A stretch of DNA of 27,760 nucleotides from Patescibacteria group bacterium (GCA_023474185.1 JAMCXR010000014.1:1-27760), one strand, 5' to 3'. Counted from the first letter of the stretch, positions 1-8,431 are shown. Translations and numbers: made by a program. Notes: generated from the letters alone by a model not told the origin.

Positions 1-2
1 AC

Positions 3-824
3 TACTACTATACCTATTCCACGGGTACCTCCTCCGCCTACGAACTCACTTCCTACTTCGAATCCGACAAGTACCAGTCCTATGCTTCCACAGACGGAGG
101 AGTCGATCCCACTACCTATGAGGTAGGTACCAACCTTACCCTTACCCCCTTCCTGCACGGACTTGTGGGATACTGGCCCCTGAACGAAGGATCAGGGACT
201 ACGGCATACGATGAGTCAGGGTGGGGGAATGAGGGAACCCTTGGTTCCACTACCTCTACCGATCCCGGGCCGACGTGGAAAACCAATGGCTGTTTAAATA
301 ACGCTCCATGTTTGTATTTTGACGGAGTCGATGATTACGATATATTATCAGCCTCGCAAATTTTTAACAGCATTGATTCCAGCGGTTATGAAACTTCGAG
401 TTGGACTTTAATTGCTTGGGCCTACGCCACTTCAACCGTAAACGATGACACGGGCATAATAGGAAAAAGAGGATGTAATAGCGGTTTAGCCAGTAGATAC
501 GGCAGTGGCTATACTTTTGAGATCGATTGCGCCGGCATAACCAATGGTTATGCAGTTGGTTGGTTTCCAAGTAATTTTTTAGGGAACTGGCATTTGATTG
601 CGGATGTCTACAGTGACAGAAAAGCGTCATTATATGCGGATGGTAATCTAATTGGTACGTATAATTTCACGGGAACTTTTCCTTGTTCCAGCAGCTGTAC
701 GTTGAGTATCGGTAATTTTGGGGAGGCCTGGTTTTTTCATGGATTGATCAGCAATGCGCGTATCTATGCCACGGCACTTTCGGGAGGGGCGATCAAAGCG
801 GTTTATAGCTCCGAGGCCCCTTAG
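3..824 (+). CDS. Pilin-like surface protein with C-terminal LamG domain (5' partial)
   Basis: The frame is open from the first bases of the window, so the start lies upstream; the GTG at 165 is internal. Residues coded by about 3-160 are rich in Tyr, Ser and Thr and contain a YELTSYFES segment and an EVGTNLTLTP segment, which resembles the end of a type II/IV pseudopilin head. From about 168 a LamG/concanavalin A-like jelly roll begins (GYWPLNEGSGTTAYD, then SWTLIAWAY, GIIGKRG, WHLIADVYSD, ASLYADGNLIG and NARIYATALS), running to the stop at 822-824. LamG domains bind carbohydrate or protein ligands outside the cell, so this is probably an exported adhesin or minor pilin. The N-terminal prepilin signal is not in the window, so the pilin part is inferred and the LamG part is well supported. 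Codon use is more varied than in the neighbouring genes. Confidence 0.8.
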   Translation, partial: YYYTYSTGTSSAYELTSYFESDKYQSYASTDGGVDPTTYEVGTNLTLTPFLHGLVGYWPLNEGSGTTAYDESGWGNEGTLGSTTSTDPGPTWKTNGCLNNAPCLYFDGVDDYDILSASQIFNSIDSSGYETSSWTLIAWAYATSTVNDDTGIIGKRGCNSGLASRYGSGYTFEIDCAGITNGYAVGWFPSNFLGNWHLIADVYSDRKASLYADGNLIGTYNFTGTFPCSSSCTLSIGNFGEAWFFHGLISNARIYATALSGGAIKAVYSSEAP

Positions 825-827
825 TTT

Positions 828-857
828 TTGGATTTAATCGCTAAAACGTGGTACACT
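828..857 (+). promoter_or_regulatory. Probable sigma-70 promoter of prfB
   Basis: A TTGGAT -35 (828-833), an 18-nt spacer and a TACACT -10 (852-857) sit just before the prfB ATG at 867. Only nine bases separate the -10 from the start codon, and no Shine-Dalgarno sequence is visible, so the transcript is probably leaderless. Inferred from sequence alone. Confidence 0.5.
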
Positions 858-866
858 GTGCTATGT

Positions 867-1833
867 ATGCAAAGCGTTGATTTAAAAGAACTTACTCGCC
901 GCTTAGGCGAGCGTCTTTGACCTGGAAAATAAGAGGAACCAGCTTAGGGAGCTGGAGTTTGCTGTAGCCGATCCGGAATTGTGGAAAACCAAAAGGGAAG
1001 AAGCAGAAGAAAAAGCGAAAGAGCTGGGTTTTTTGCGCGAGTTAATAAGCAAGTTCGATTCTATTGCTTCCGAGGAGGATTTGGAAGAGGTGGAAAGATA
1101 CGTTTATCTTTCCGGGACTTACGATCAAATGCCAGCGATCGTTTCAACTTTTGCCGGAGCCGGTGGGGAAGACGCGACTGATTGGGCGTCAATGCTGCTG
1201 AAAATGTACGAAAGATTTGCCGGAAAGCGCGGCTGGAAAGTCAAACAAATCGCCGATAACGTCATTTCGGTCGGCGGTCCCTTTGCTTACGGGCTGCTGA
1301 AAAACGAGGCCGGGGTTCATCGATTGGTAAGAATTTCGCCGTATGACGCCAAACACCTGCGGCATACTTCGTTTGCTTTGGTGGAAGTTATTCCGGATTT
1401 TCCGACTCTTGAAACGGAAAAAATTAAAATACCGGAGCAGGATTTAAAACTTGATCTTTACCGTTCCAGCGGTCCGGGAGGGCAAAACGTCAATAAAGTA
1501 GAAACGGCCGTAAGGCTGATTCACATCCCGACCGGACTTTCCGCTTCTTCGCAAACCGAACGCTCGCAAGCCCAGAACCGCGAAAGGGCTTTGGTTATTT
1601 TGAAGGGAAAAATAATCAGTTTGATGGAAAAGAGCCGAGCGGCTGAACTGAGTGAGTTGAGGATTAAAGTTAAGCCGGAGTGGGGAAACCAAATCCGTTC
1701 CTATGTTCTTCATCCTTACAAGCTTGTTAAAGATAATCGAACCGCGGTGGAAACGTCCGATGCCGATGGAGTTTTAAACGGCGAGCTTGATAAATTTATA
1801 GATGCGGAGGTACAATTGGTGAAGTTGTCGTAA
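867..1833 (+). CDS. prfB: Peptide chain release factor 2, with programmed +1 frameshift
   Basis: RF2 recognises UGA and UAA stop codons and triggers hydrolysis of peptidyl-tRNA on the ribosome. The gene starts at ATG 867, reads 17 codons to CTT (915-917), meets an in-frame TGA (918-920), and continues after a +1 shift at GAC (919) to the stop at 1833, giving about 321 residues. Joining the frames gives a continuous RF2 helix (GERLDLENKRNQLRELEF). The catalytic GGQ motif lies in SGPGGQNVNKVETAVR. The codon-recognition tripeptide, SPF in classical RF2, reads SPY here (ISPYDAKHLRHTSF). The protein is somewhat shorter than E. coli RF2 (365 aa), mostly at the N terminus. ftsE follows 39 nt later and ftsX comes next, a common bacterial order. 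A simple ORF call starting at TTG 979 would miss the first 37 residues or so. Confidence 0.95.
906..919 (+). other. Autoregulatory +1 frameshift site in prfB
   Basis: The sequence GGCGAG-CGT-CTT-TGA-C matches the classical RF2 recoding signal: an internal Shine-Dalgarno-like purine stretch three bases before a CTT-TGA-C slippery site. When RF2 is scarce, the ribosome pauses at TGA and the CTT tRNA slips one base forward, so RF2 level controls its own synthesis. The E. coli site has AGGGGG where this one has AGGCGAG, so the stimulatory pairing may be weaker. Both flanking frames encode RF2-like protein, which makes the shift necessary. Confidence 0.9.
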
Positions 1834-1872
1834 CTTCCAGATTTCGCGGCGGTAAATGCCTGTTTCCTACCA

Positions 1873-2553
1873 ATGATAGCTTTTCAAAATGTTTATAAAA
1901 AATACGACGGTCATGATGCGCTGGTTGACGTGAGTTTTCGCATATCACCCAAAGAATTCGTGTCCATCGTCGGGCGATCGGGAGCAGGAAAATCGACTGT
2001 CGTAAAAATGTTGATTGGCGAAGAAAAGCCGACCAGCGGTCGCGTCACTTTTGGCAAGTATGATGTCGCTAAAATAGAGTCGAAAGAACTGCCGCAGCTG
2101 CGGAGGCACATCGGCACAATTTTTCAGGACTTCCGGCTGTTGCCGACTAAAACCGCTTACGAAAACGTGTCTTTTGCTTTGGAAGTTGCCGGGCAACCGC
2201 AGAGGGAAATAGAAACTCTGGTTCCGGAAGTGCTGGATCTTGTCGGCTTAAGCGATAAGGCTAATAATTTCGTCGGAGCGCTTTCCGGAGGGGAAAAGCA
2301 AAGGGTGGCCATGGCCCGAGCCATGGTGAATCGGCCGGAGGTGGTAGTAGCCGATGAACCGACCGGCAACCTCGACCCATTTAACACCCTGGAAATCATC
2401 AATCTTTTAAAGAAAATCAACGAATTGGGAACCACTATCATCTTGGCGACCCACAACAAAGACATAGTCAACCAACTGCGTAGGAGGGTCTTAACGATGG
2501 AAAACGGAAGAATCATAAGGGACGAGGAAAACGGAAGATACTCTTTAGCTTAA
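1873..2553 (+). CDS. ftsE: Cell division ATP-binding protein FtsE
   Basis: FtsE is the cytoplasmic ABC ATPase that pairs with membrane FtsX and couples divisome assembly to peptidoglycan hydrolase activation. The 226 residues match the family's usual length. Visible motifs are Walker A GRSGAGKST (34-42), Q-loop FQDFRLLP (84-91), ABC signature LSGGEKQRVAMARA (137-150), Walker B VVVADEPT (157-164) and the switch histidine in LATHNKD. The ATG at 1873 gives the normal N terminus MIAFQNVYKKYDG. ftsX begins one base after the stop codon, so the two are surely co-transcribed, probably from the prfB promoter. The context makes FtsE much more likely than another MacB/LolD-type ATPase. Confidence 0.95.
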   Translation: MIAFQNVYKKYDGHDALVDVSFRISPKEFVSIVGRSGAGKSTVVKMLIGEEKPTSGRVTFGKYDVAKIESKELPQLRRHIGTIFQDFRLLPTKTAYENVSFALEVAGQPQREIETLVPEVLDLVGLSDKANNFVGALSGGEKQRVAMARAMVNRPEVVVADEPTGNLDPFNTLEIINLLKKINELGTTIILATHNKDIVNQLRRRVLTMENGRIIRDEENGRYSLA

Positions 2554-2554
2554 A

Positions 2555-3463
2555 ATGGCCACTACCATTTACCGAGTCATAAAAAACGCATTGGATCACC
2601 TGGTGCGCCAGCGCCTTCTTTCGATAGCGACGCTGATCGTTATGGTGATGACTTTGTTTGCATTTGGCAGCTTGATTGTTGGCAATCATATTTTGACCTC
2701 GGCTTTGAATTCTATTCAAAACAAGATAGACATCAGCGTTTATTTCAAGACCGACACGCCGGAGGACCAAATTTTAGCGATTCAGCAGACGCTGCAGCAA
2801 ATGAGCGAGGTAAAAAGCGTCAATTACGTTTCTAGGGACCAGGCACTACAAACATTCGAACAGCAGCACGCCAACGATCCGACAATCGCGCAAGCCTTGA
2901 ACCAGCTCGGCACCAATCCTCTTTCGGCTTCGTTAAACATCAAGGCTAATAACCCCAGCGACTACCCGCAAATAGCCGATTATCTTAATAGCACCAGCGT
3001 GAGCGGTTTGGTGGAAAACGTAAGCTATAACCAAAACCAGACCGTGATTAACCGGTTGGCAGCCATAATCAATATTAGCCGCGAAGCCGGAATTATTTTG
3101 ACAATCGTTTTGGCTTTTGCCGCCACCCTGATTGCCTTCAATACGATACTTCTGGCAATTTATTCCAACAGGGAAGAGGTGGAGATAATGCGCCTGGTCG
3201 GCGCCTCCAACGCCTTTATCCGCGGCCCGTACGTCGTCGAGGGCGTTATTTACGGTATAATCGCCGCTGTAATCAGCTTGGCCATCCTGGCCCCAGTTAT
3301 TTACGTCATTTCTCCATCAATGCAGGTCTTTATACCCGGTTTCGACCTGCGTCAATACTTCGGCAGCAGCTTATTTGCGATTTTCATTTACGAAGCGGCT
3401 TTTGGCAGCGTCATCGGCATTATTTCGGCGATGATTGCCTTGCGAAAATATCTCAATAAGTGA
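2555..3463 (+). CDS. ftsX: Cell division membrane protein FtsX
   Basis: FtsX is the membrane partner of FtsE; its outer domain relays ATP hydrolysis to cell-wall hydrolases at the septum. The 302 residues show a membrane segment at about 22-45, a roughly 120-residue extracytoplasmic domain (DISVYFKTDTPEDQ, VKSVNYVSRDQAL, NPLSASLNIK), and three more membrane segments at about 170-198, 218-245 and 270-295. The cytoplasmic loop NREEVEIMRLVGASNAFIRGP between segments 2 and 3 is the FtsX/MacB coupling signature. The gene starts one base after ftsE and ends three bases before the convergent HD-domain gene, with no visible terminator between them. Confidence 0.94.
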   Translation: MATTIYRVIKNALDHLVRQRLLSIATLIVMVMTLFAFGSLIVGNHILTSALNSIQNKIDISVYFKTDTPEDQILAIQQTLQQMSEVKSVNYVSRDQALQTFEQQHANDPTIAQALNQLGTNPLSASLNIKANNPSDYPQIADYLNSTSVSGLVENVSYNQNQTVINRLAAIINISREAGIILTIVLAFAATLIAFNTILLAIYSNREEVEIMRLVGASNAFIRGPYVVEGVIYGIIAAVISLAILAPVIYVISPSMQVFIPGFDLRQYFGSSLFAIFIYEAAFGSVIGIISAMIALRKYLNK

Positions 3464-3466
3464 TTC

Positions 3467-4447
3467 TTAGGACGGCAACCTGGACACCGGAAGGCGCACT
3501 CCTAAACCGTTGATCCGCCTGGCTTCTTCTATCTTTCCGGCGAACGCCTCGCTTATCTCGGAGAGCGGGACGATTTTATCGTTTGACTGCACTTCGGGGT
3601 CGACGTAGCGGAACTTTTTGTGAACGACGATGCTGCTTTTGGGAAGGTCAGCCAAAGATTTTTTCCTTAGTTCAGCAAGAGCTTCCGCAATGTCCGTACT
3701 GCGCGCCAACTGCAACTTTTGAATTACGTAAGAGTCGTCATGCCAAAAATCGGAAAATTGTATAGCGCCCCGGCTGAGAGCGAACTTTAAGATATCGGCC
3801 AGCAAGCGGTGTCTGGAGGTTGATTCAAAACTTCCCCAGTGGTTGGTTTGCCTGTCGAGGTAGGCGTCGCCGAATTCCAGCGCGGCGGGGACGGAATCGA
3901 AGACTATCCTTCCGTCGGTTACCCGCAGGTGCGTCAGGGTACCCTTGACCGTAGATTCTGGAAACTCCCTTAGGGCGTAATCGATCCGATCCGCGCAAAG
4001 ATGCGGCTTTTCGCGATCGAGAAGGGAAAACTTGCGGAGGTTGCTTATTCGGCTGTGATCGTAGCCGAACTTTTCGAGCGCTGTCGGAATGCTCGAATTA
4101 GCAACGAAGCGCGCATGTTCGCTGTCCTGGTATTCTTCTTCTCCGCCGCTTCCCACAACCCAATCGATGACGTGAGAAAACGCCGTGTGCGAAACATCGT
4201 GGAGCAGGCCGGCGACTTGCTCCTCTTCAGACGAACCGAGTCGCCTTAAAAGAATCATCACGCCCAGACTGTGTTCCCACCTGCTGATTCCCGGCTGGTG
4301 GTAAAATTCATCCGGCACGCCGAATTGGGAAATTTTTTTCAGTCTTTGAAGCTCTGGCAATTGCATGAGGTCGATTAAAGCCGGAGAGTTTATTTCCTCC
4401 CGGCCATATATCCTGTCGTCGATTACCGTCTGCTCCGGTTCAGTCAT
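3467..4447 (-). CDS. HD-domain phosphohydrolase
   Basis: This metal-dependent HD-superfamily phosphohydrolase has 326 residues. The metal ligands are visible: His59 in SRWEHSLGV, His83-Asp84 in LLHDVSHTAFSHVID, and Asp153 in LCADRIDYALRE. The spacing and the RWEHSLG and ADRIDYA motifs fit the dGTPase/SAMHD1-like branch (COG1078 type). Members hydrolyse nucleotides, often dNTPs or signalling nucleotides, so the exact substrate cannot be assigned. It is the last gene of the minus-strand operon that begins with the cupin gene at 7604, and its ATG overlaps the end of gpsA by eight bases, which suggests translational coupling. Its C-terminal 60 residues show no recognised motif. Confidence 0.85.
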   Translation of the reverse strand: MTEPEQTVIDDRIYGREEINSPALIDLMQLPELQRLKKISQFGVPDEFYHQPGISRWEHSLGVMILLRRLGSSEEEQVAGLLHDVSHTAFSHVIDWVVGSGGEEEYQDSEHARFVANSSIPTALEKFGYDHSRISNLRKFSLLDREKPHLCADRIDYALREFPESTVKGTLTHLRVTDGRIVFDSVPAALEFGDAYLDRQTNHWGSFESTSRHRLLADILKFALSRGAIQFSDFWHDDSYVIQKLQLARSTDIAEALAELRKKSLADLPKSSIVVHKKFRYVDPEVQSNDKIVPLSEISEAFAGKIEEARRINGLGVRLPVSRLPS

Positions 4448-5327
4448 TCACTAACTTTAGCACGTCGCTTAAAGCCCGCAAGGCGTTCTTGCCCTTGCTG
4501 TCTACACTGTTTTTTATGGCCGAAAAAAGGGGGAATCCTCCGCTTTTGTCGCCGAGCAATTCTTGCAAGGCTGGCAGCGAGCGCATACCTTCGCTTTTAA
4601 CTATTTTTCCTTCTTTGATCAGTTCTTTCCCGGCTTCGCGGTTCAGGGATTCGCCGCTAAAGGCAGTGGCGATCAGGTCGCCGACCCCGGCGGGGGAATA
4701 CGCTAATTCCGAAGTTGCACCCAGCAGCGGCAAAATCCGGCTTATTTCTGCAAGCGAAACGCTAATCAGCCGGCCTTGGGCGTTCATTCCCCAACCGGAG
4801 GCGTCGGCCATGCCAATCGCCAAGACATAGATGTTTTTCAAAAATCCGATTACGGATAATCCGCGCAAGTCGCCGGTTATTTCGATCTTCAGATTGGTGT
4901 CTCGGAATACCGCCAAAAGCTTTTCCGCTGCGCCCGGGCGGCTGAAAGCCGCCAGACCAAAACTGGGAAGCCCGCTTTTTATTTCACCGGCCAGCATCGG
5001 CCCGCTTACCGCGCCTACGGGGTTATTAGGAAAAACCGAAAAAAGAAATTCCGTCGGCGTTTTTTCGTCCTCCAGAAGGCCTTTGGCGAAGGAGACAATT
5101 ACACAACCTTCCTGCAGACACCCCTTCAGGCCCGCCGTTATTTCCGGCACTGCAGCTGAAGGAACGCACACGAAAACCAAAGACGCCCAGCCGCCCAAAG
5201 CGGCAAGATTGGCGGTCGTTTCTCCGGTTTTTTCCGGATCGCGATCGAAATATTTTATGTTCGCGCGGGCTACCGAGCCTAGGGCCTGTCCCAATTCTCC
5301 GGCTCCGATTATCAGCAGGTTTTCCAT
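4440..5327 (-). CDS. gpsA: GpsA-like NAD(P)+-dependent glycerol-3-phosphate dehydrogenase
   Basis: The family interconverts dihydroxyacetone phosphate and sn-glycerol 3-phosphate, the backbone of phospholipids. The 295 residues begin with a Rossmann dinucleotide-binding motif (LLIIGAGELGQALG, 4-17). The GpsA landmarks follow: SFAKGL (79-84; usually TKGLE), SGPMLAGEI (108-116; equivalent of SGPSFAxE), the catalytic lysine in GFLKNIYVLAIG (Lys164), and AGVGDLIATA (213-222; usually GxGDLxxT). The protein is shorter than E. coli GpsA (339 aa), with divergent cofactor and substrate loops, so the enzyme could act on a related substrate. The start directly abuts the stop of the P-type ATPase gene, and the end overlaps the HD gene by eight bases. 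Confidence 0.85.
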   Translation of the reverse strand: MENLLIIGAGELGQALGSVARANIKYFDRDPEKTGETTANLAALGGWASLVFVCVPSAAVPEITAGLKGCLQEGCVIVSFAKGLLEDEKTPTEFLFSVFPNNPVGAVSGPMLAGEIKSGLPSFGLAAFSRPGAAEKLLAVFRDTNLKIEITGDLRGLSVIGFLKNIYVLAIGMADASGWGMNAQGRLISVSLAEISRILPLLGATSELAYSPAGVGDLIATAFSGESLNREAGKELIKEGKIVKSEGMRSLPALQELLGDKSGGFPLFSAIKNSVDSKGKNALRALSDVLKLVND

Positions 5328-7202
5328 TTATTTGAGTCGCGGTTGCCATTTGAATAATTTCGACGAATTAAGCAAAGGAAAAAAATCGGTTAAGAAGTTG
5401 TACAATGCAGCGAGCGGCGGACCGGCTATTCCGGCAAAAACCAAGGCGAACCCGATGGCGTTGGAAACAACCCAAAGGACAATGTCCCCGTTGACTACCT
5501 TCATGGTTTCCTTGCTTAAATTTACCATTTCCGGCAAGCGGTCCAGGTTGTCCGTTAAAATTACCACATCCGCCGCCTCTACCGCCACGGATGTGCCGAT
5601 GCCTCCCATGGCGACGCCCACGTCGGCACGGGAAAGCGCCGGGGCATCGTTTATCCCGTCGCCGACCATGGCTACCGGAAGATTTTTATTGGAAATGTCT
5701 TCTATTTGTTTCAACTTGTCTTCCGGCCTCATGGAGGCCGTCCAGCCGTCTAAATCAAGGGTTTTGGCCACCCTTTCCGCAACTTGCTTGTTGTCCCCGG
5801 TAAACATAATCACTCTCACAACCCCTTCTTTTTTTATTTTTTCTACGCTTCCTCTAGCTTCCGGCCGAGGGACATCGGCAACGGTGACCGCCCCCGCGAA
5901 ACGACGATTGATGGCTACAAGCACCACCGTTTCTCCTCTGTTTTTTTCCAAAAGTTTTGCTCGGCGAGTCACCTCCGGTATGTTTTCCACTTTAGCTTCG
6001 GCCAATATCTTTTCGTCGCCGGCGGCTATTTCCATTTTTCTGAATTTAGCCATCACGCCTTTCCCTTTAACAACCCTGTGCTCATCCGGTTCGGGCGTCG
6101 GTCCTTCCAAATATTTGCGCGCTTCCTTAAAAATAGATTTGCCTACGGGATGGTCGGAAAACTTTTCGGCTATAGCCAGAGCTTCCCAAAATTTCCGGCG
6201 TTCCACTCCCGGCTCGATTTGAACGTCTTTAACCGTGAACGTGCCATAAGTCAGAGTGCCGGTTTTGTCCAGGATAACCGTCTTTATCCTGCTTAAAACG
6301 CTGAGCCATTCTCCGCCCTTAATGATGACGCCCCTCTTGGCGGCGCTGCCGATGGCGGCGGTGATCGCCAAAGGAATGGCGACCGCCATATCGTCGGCGC
6401 AAGCCACCAGAAAAAGAGCGGCGGTCATGATGGCGTTTTTGGTAATAAAATAAGTGAGCGCTCCGGCCAGGAGAACTACCGGCAGAAAAATGGCGGCGAA
6501 ACTGTCCGCCAGCCGCTCCGAACGAGACTTGTGCCGTGCGGCTTGGTTGATTAACTCGGCCATGCGCTCGATAGTCGAATCCTTGCCGATTCTCGTGGCT
6601 TTTATTTTAATGGTTTCCGATTCGTTGATGGTTGAGCTAAAAACCTCGTCCCCCACCAATTTGGCAACAGGCGTCGATTCTCCGGTCACCGAAGATTCAT
6701 TGATGAACGAGGATCCGTAAGTTATTAAACCGTCAACCGGAAGACGCGCGCCGGCGTTGACTATAAGAGTGTCGCCATTTTTTACTTGTTCAACCGGTAT
6801 TTCTTCCGTTTCTTCTCCGATTTCCCGGATTGCCTTCAGCGGTTTGAGTTTCAGCAACTCCTTGACTGCCCTAGTGGTCTGATTTTTGGTAGACCATTCC
6901 AAAAGCGCTGCCGAAGCAAGCATAAGAACGATGAAAGCGGCTGAGCGAAACTCGCGAGCAGCGAAAGAGACCGCCAAGGCAAAGGAATTGAAGGTGTCGA
7001 TGGTCAGCGCTTTGCGGCGGGAAAAGATAGCAATAAAGGCGTTGGCGAAGGTTGGCACCGAGCCCAAGGCCGCCGCGGCTAGAAGCGGATAAAAAGTCGC
7101 TTCCGGCCACAAAAGGTTGGCCGTCAATGCGGCCAAAACCAGGGGAATTATAAGATATTCCCTCCGCGGCGATTGCAACAGGTTTTTATATTGCGTTTGC
7201 AA
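5328..7202 (-). CDS. P1B-like cation-transporting P-type ATPase lacking a CPx motif
   Basis: This is a P-type ATPase of 624 residues with about eight membrane segments (around 15-32, 37-60, 70-82, 88-103, 235-254, 257-285, 575-591 and 594-612), the heavy-metal P1B layout. It has the actuator TGES (173-176), phosphorylation site DKTGTLT (Asp312), nucleotide-site histidine SDHPVGKSI (His351), MFTGD (466-470) and hinge GDGINDAP (514-521). It has no N-terminal metal-binding domain. At the transmembrane site where copper and zinc pumps carry CPC, SPC or TPC, this protein reads C268-A-D270, followed by Asp271 and IPLA. The transported ion is therefore unknown; a hard cation or proton is conceivable because two acidic residues replace the soft ligands. 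The start is TTG at 7202, four bases after the cupin stop codon begins, and the gene abuts gpsA. Confidence 0.88.
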   Translation of the reverse strand: MQTQYKNLLQSPRREYLIIPLVLAALTANLLWPEATFYPLLAAAALGSVPTFANAFIAIFSRRKALTIDTFNSFALAVSFAAREFRSAAFIVLMLASAALLEWSTKNQTTRAVKELLKLKPLKAIREIGEETEEIPVEQVKNGDTLIVNAGARLPVDGLITYGSSFINESSVTGESTPVAKLVGDEVFSSTINESETIKIKATRIGKDSTIERMAELINQAARHKSRSERLADSFAAIFLPVVLLAGALTYFITKNAIMTAALFLVACADDMAVAIPLAITAAIGSAAKRGVIIKGGEWLSVLSRIKTVILDKTGTLTYGTFTVKDVQIEPGVERRKFWEALAIAEKFSDHPVGKSIFKEARKYLEGPTPEPDEHRVVKGKGVMAKFRKMEIAAGDEKILAEAKVENIPEVTRRAKLLEKNRGETVVLVAINRRFAGAVTVADVPRPEARGSVEKIKKEGVVRVIMFTGDNKQVAERVAKTLDLDGWTASMRPEDKLKQIEDISNKNLPVAMVGDGINDAPALSRADVGVAMGGIGTSVAVEAADVVILTDNLDRLPEMVNLSKETMKVVNGDIVLWVVSNAIGFALVFAGIAGPPLAALYNFLTDFFPLLNSSKLFKWQPRLK

Positions 7203-7205
7203 TTT

Positions 7206-7604
7206 TTATCCGCCCCTGCTTTCTCCGAACCTTTCGTCTTCCAAGTCTTGATCCGCATCTTTTTTGGTGCGGTGGATTCTACCGTCAATGTGATTCGGCG
7301 GAGAGTAAACGGTGATTATTGTCAGCGGCTCGACTCCGGTGTTAAAAAAATTGTGCTTGGTTCCGGGCGTGACGACTACGGCGCTTCCGGCGGAAATTTG
7401 ACTTACTTTGCCGTCCAAAACGGCCCGGCCGGTACCGCTTAGAAAAAACAGCGTTTGCTCGACGCGGGGGTGCGTTTCTTCTCCGATTTCCTCTTGCGGC
7501 GGAACGCTCATCACGACCAATTGACTGTTTTTCCCGGTGAAAAGCACTTTTCTAAAGTTTTCGTTTTCTTTTGCTTTTTTGAATACGTCGCCAAGGTACG
7601 ACAT
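7206..7604 (-). CDS. Cupin-domain protein
   Basis: This is a single-domain cupin of 132 residues. Motif 1 is GEETHPRVEQTLFFLSGTG (41-59), with His45 and Glu49 as probable metal ligands but Arg47 where many cupins have a second His. Motif 2 is PGTKHNFFNTG (80-90), with His84. The tail YSPPNHIDGRIHRTKKDAD is characteristic of a widespread bacterial cupin family, annotated as mannose-6-phosphate isomerase-like, whose real function is unknown. It is the first gene of a four-gene minus-strand operon (cupin, P-type ATPase, gpsA, HD phosphohydrolase), with an extended -10 promoter upstream at 7655-7663. Confidence 0.88.
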   Translation of the reverse strand: MSYLGDVFKKAKENENFRKVLFTGKNSQLVVMSVPPQEEIGEETHPRVEQTLFFLSGTGRAVLDGKVSQISAGSAVVVTPGTKHNFFNTGVEPLTIITVYSPPNHIDGRIHRTKKDADQDLEDERFGESRGG

Positions 7605-7654
7605 TTTTTTATCACGCGGATGCCCGTCCAGCGGGGTTATCGGCCTTTCAAATA

Positions 7655-7663
7655 ATTATACCA
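7655..7663 (-). promoter_or_regulatory. Extended -10 promoter of the cupin operon
   Basis: On the minus strand the sequence reads TGG-TATAAT, an exact extended -10 element. No convincing -35 is seen, which fits the extended -10 class. Transcription would start about 45 bases before the cupin ATG at 7604, leaving a leader with a small CCCG/CGGG hairpin but no clear Shine-Dalgarno site. Confidence 0.55.
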
Positions 7664-7678
7664 CTAATCGCCGCAGGC

Positions 7679-8422
7679 TTATATTTCTATTTTAGAGAAA
7701 AGGTATCCTCCGATTAAAAGCAGCACCGCGGATGTGATTGCCAATATCATGAAATCAAAACCAATTCCGTAGTTTGAAGAGCCAACCAAAGCTCCCCGCA
7801 AGCCGTCCACCCCGTAAGAAAGGGGATTGAATTTGGTCACCAACCTTAGCGATTCAGGCAGATCGTTTAAGGGAAAAAGCGCGCCGGAGAAGAAAAAAAT
7901 AGGCATCACCAGGAAGTTCATGATGAGCTGGAAGCCCTGCATGTCTTCGAGCATTGAAGCGATGGCGGTGCCCAGCGCCGTAAAGATGATGGCTACCAAA
8001 AACATAAAAGCCAACGTCACGACGGCGTCGGTGTACGAGAAGGTGAATCCTATGAAAGCGGCGATGATAAGCACAATTATGCCTTGGATCATGGAGATGG
8101 TCGCCCCGCCCAAGGTTCGCCCGATCATTATTTCGATGCGCGTCACCGGAGCCACCAGAGTTTCCTTTAAAAATCCGAATTGCTTGTCCCAGATGATTTC
8201 TATTCCGGAAAAGAGGGCGGTAAAAAGTATGCCCATGGCTATGACGCCGGGTGCCAGGAATTCCATATAATTTCCGCCGCCGGCCTTTTGGAAAATCGGA
8301 CCTAAACCGAAGCTTAAGGCGACGAGAAAAAGGAATGGTTGGCCCAAAGAACCTATAATTCGGCTTTTCGACCGGAAATACCTCTTAACTTGTCGGAGCC
8401 AAAGTATGTAAATTGCGTTCAT
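7679..8422 (-). CDS. ABC-2 type exporter permease
   Basis: This 247-residue membrane subunit of an ABC-2 exporter (daunorubicin DrrB / NodJ type) has about six membrane segments: around 25-42, 55-75, 98-122, 130-150, 163-182 and 222-242. Two features are typical of the family: EIIWDKQFGFLKETLVAPVTRIEIMIGRTLGG in the first cytoplasmic loop and FFFSGALFPLNDLPESLRLVTKFNPLSYGVDGLRG before the last membrane segment. The gene begins nine bases after its ATPase partner. The substrate cannot be read from the sequence; relatives export lipids, polysaccharides or drugs. Confidence 0.92.
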   Translation of the reverse strand: MNAIYILWLRQVKRYFRSKSRIIGSLGQPFLFLVALSFGLGPIFQKAGGGNYMEFLAPGVIAMGILFTALFSGIEIIWDKQFGFLKETLVAPVTRIEIMIGRTLGGATISMIQGIIVLIIAAFIGFTFSYTDAVVTLAFMFLVAIIFTALGTAIASMLEDMQGFQLIMNFLVMPIFFFSGALFPLNDLPESLRLVTKFNPLSYGVDGLRGALVGSSNYGIGFDFMILAITSAVLLLIGGYLFSKIEI

Positions 8423-8431
8423 GACGGTTTA

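Noticed and set aside
979..1833. prfB as a simple gene starting at TTG 979
   Set aside because: It would lack the N-terminal helix and ignore the perfect CTT-TGA-C recoding site and the upstream in-frame RF2-like codons from ATG 867.
4831..6222. 463-codon plus-strand open frame
   Set aside because: It is antisense to gpsA and the P-type ATPase, whose motifs are unmistakable. It is Ser/Thr/Pro-rich, as expected from an antisense frame.
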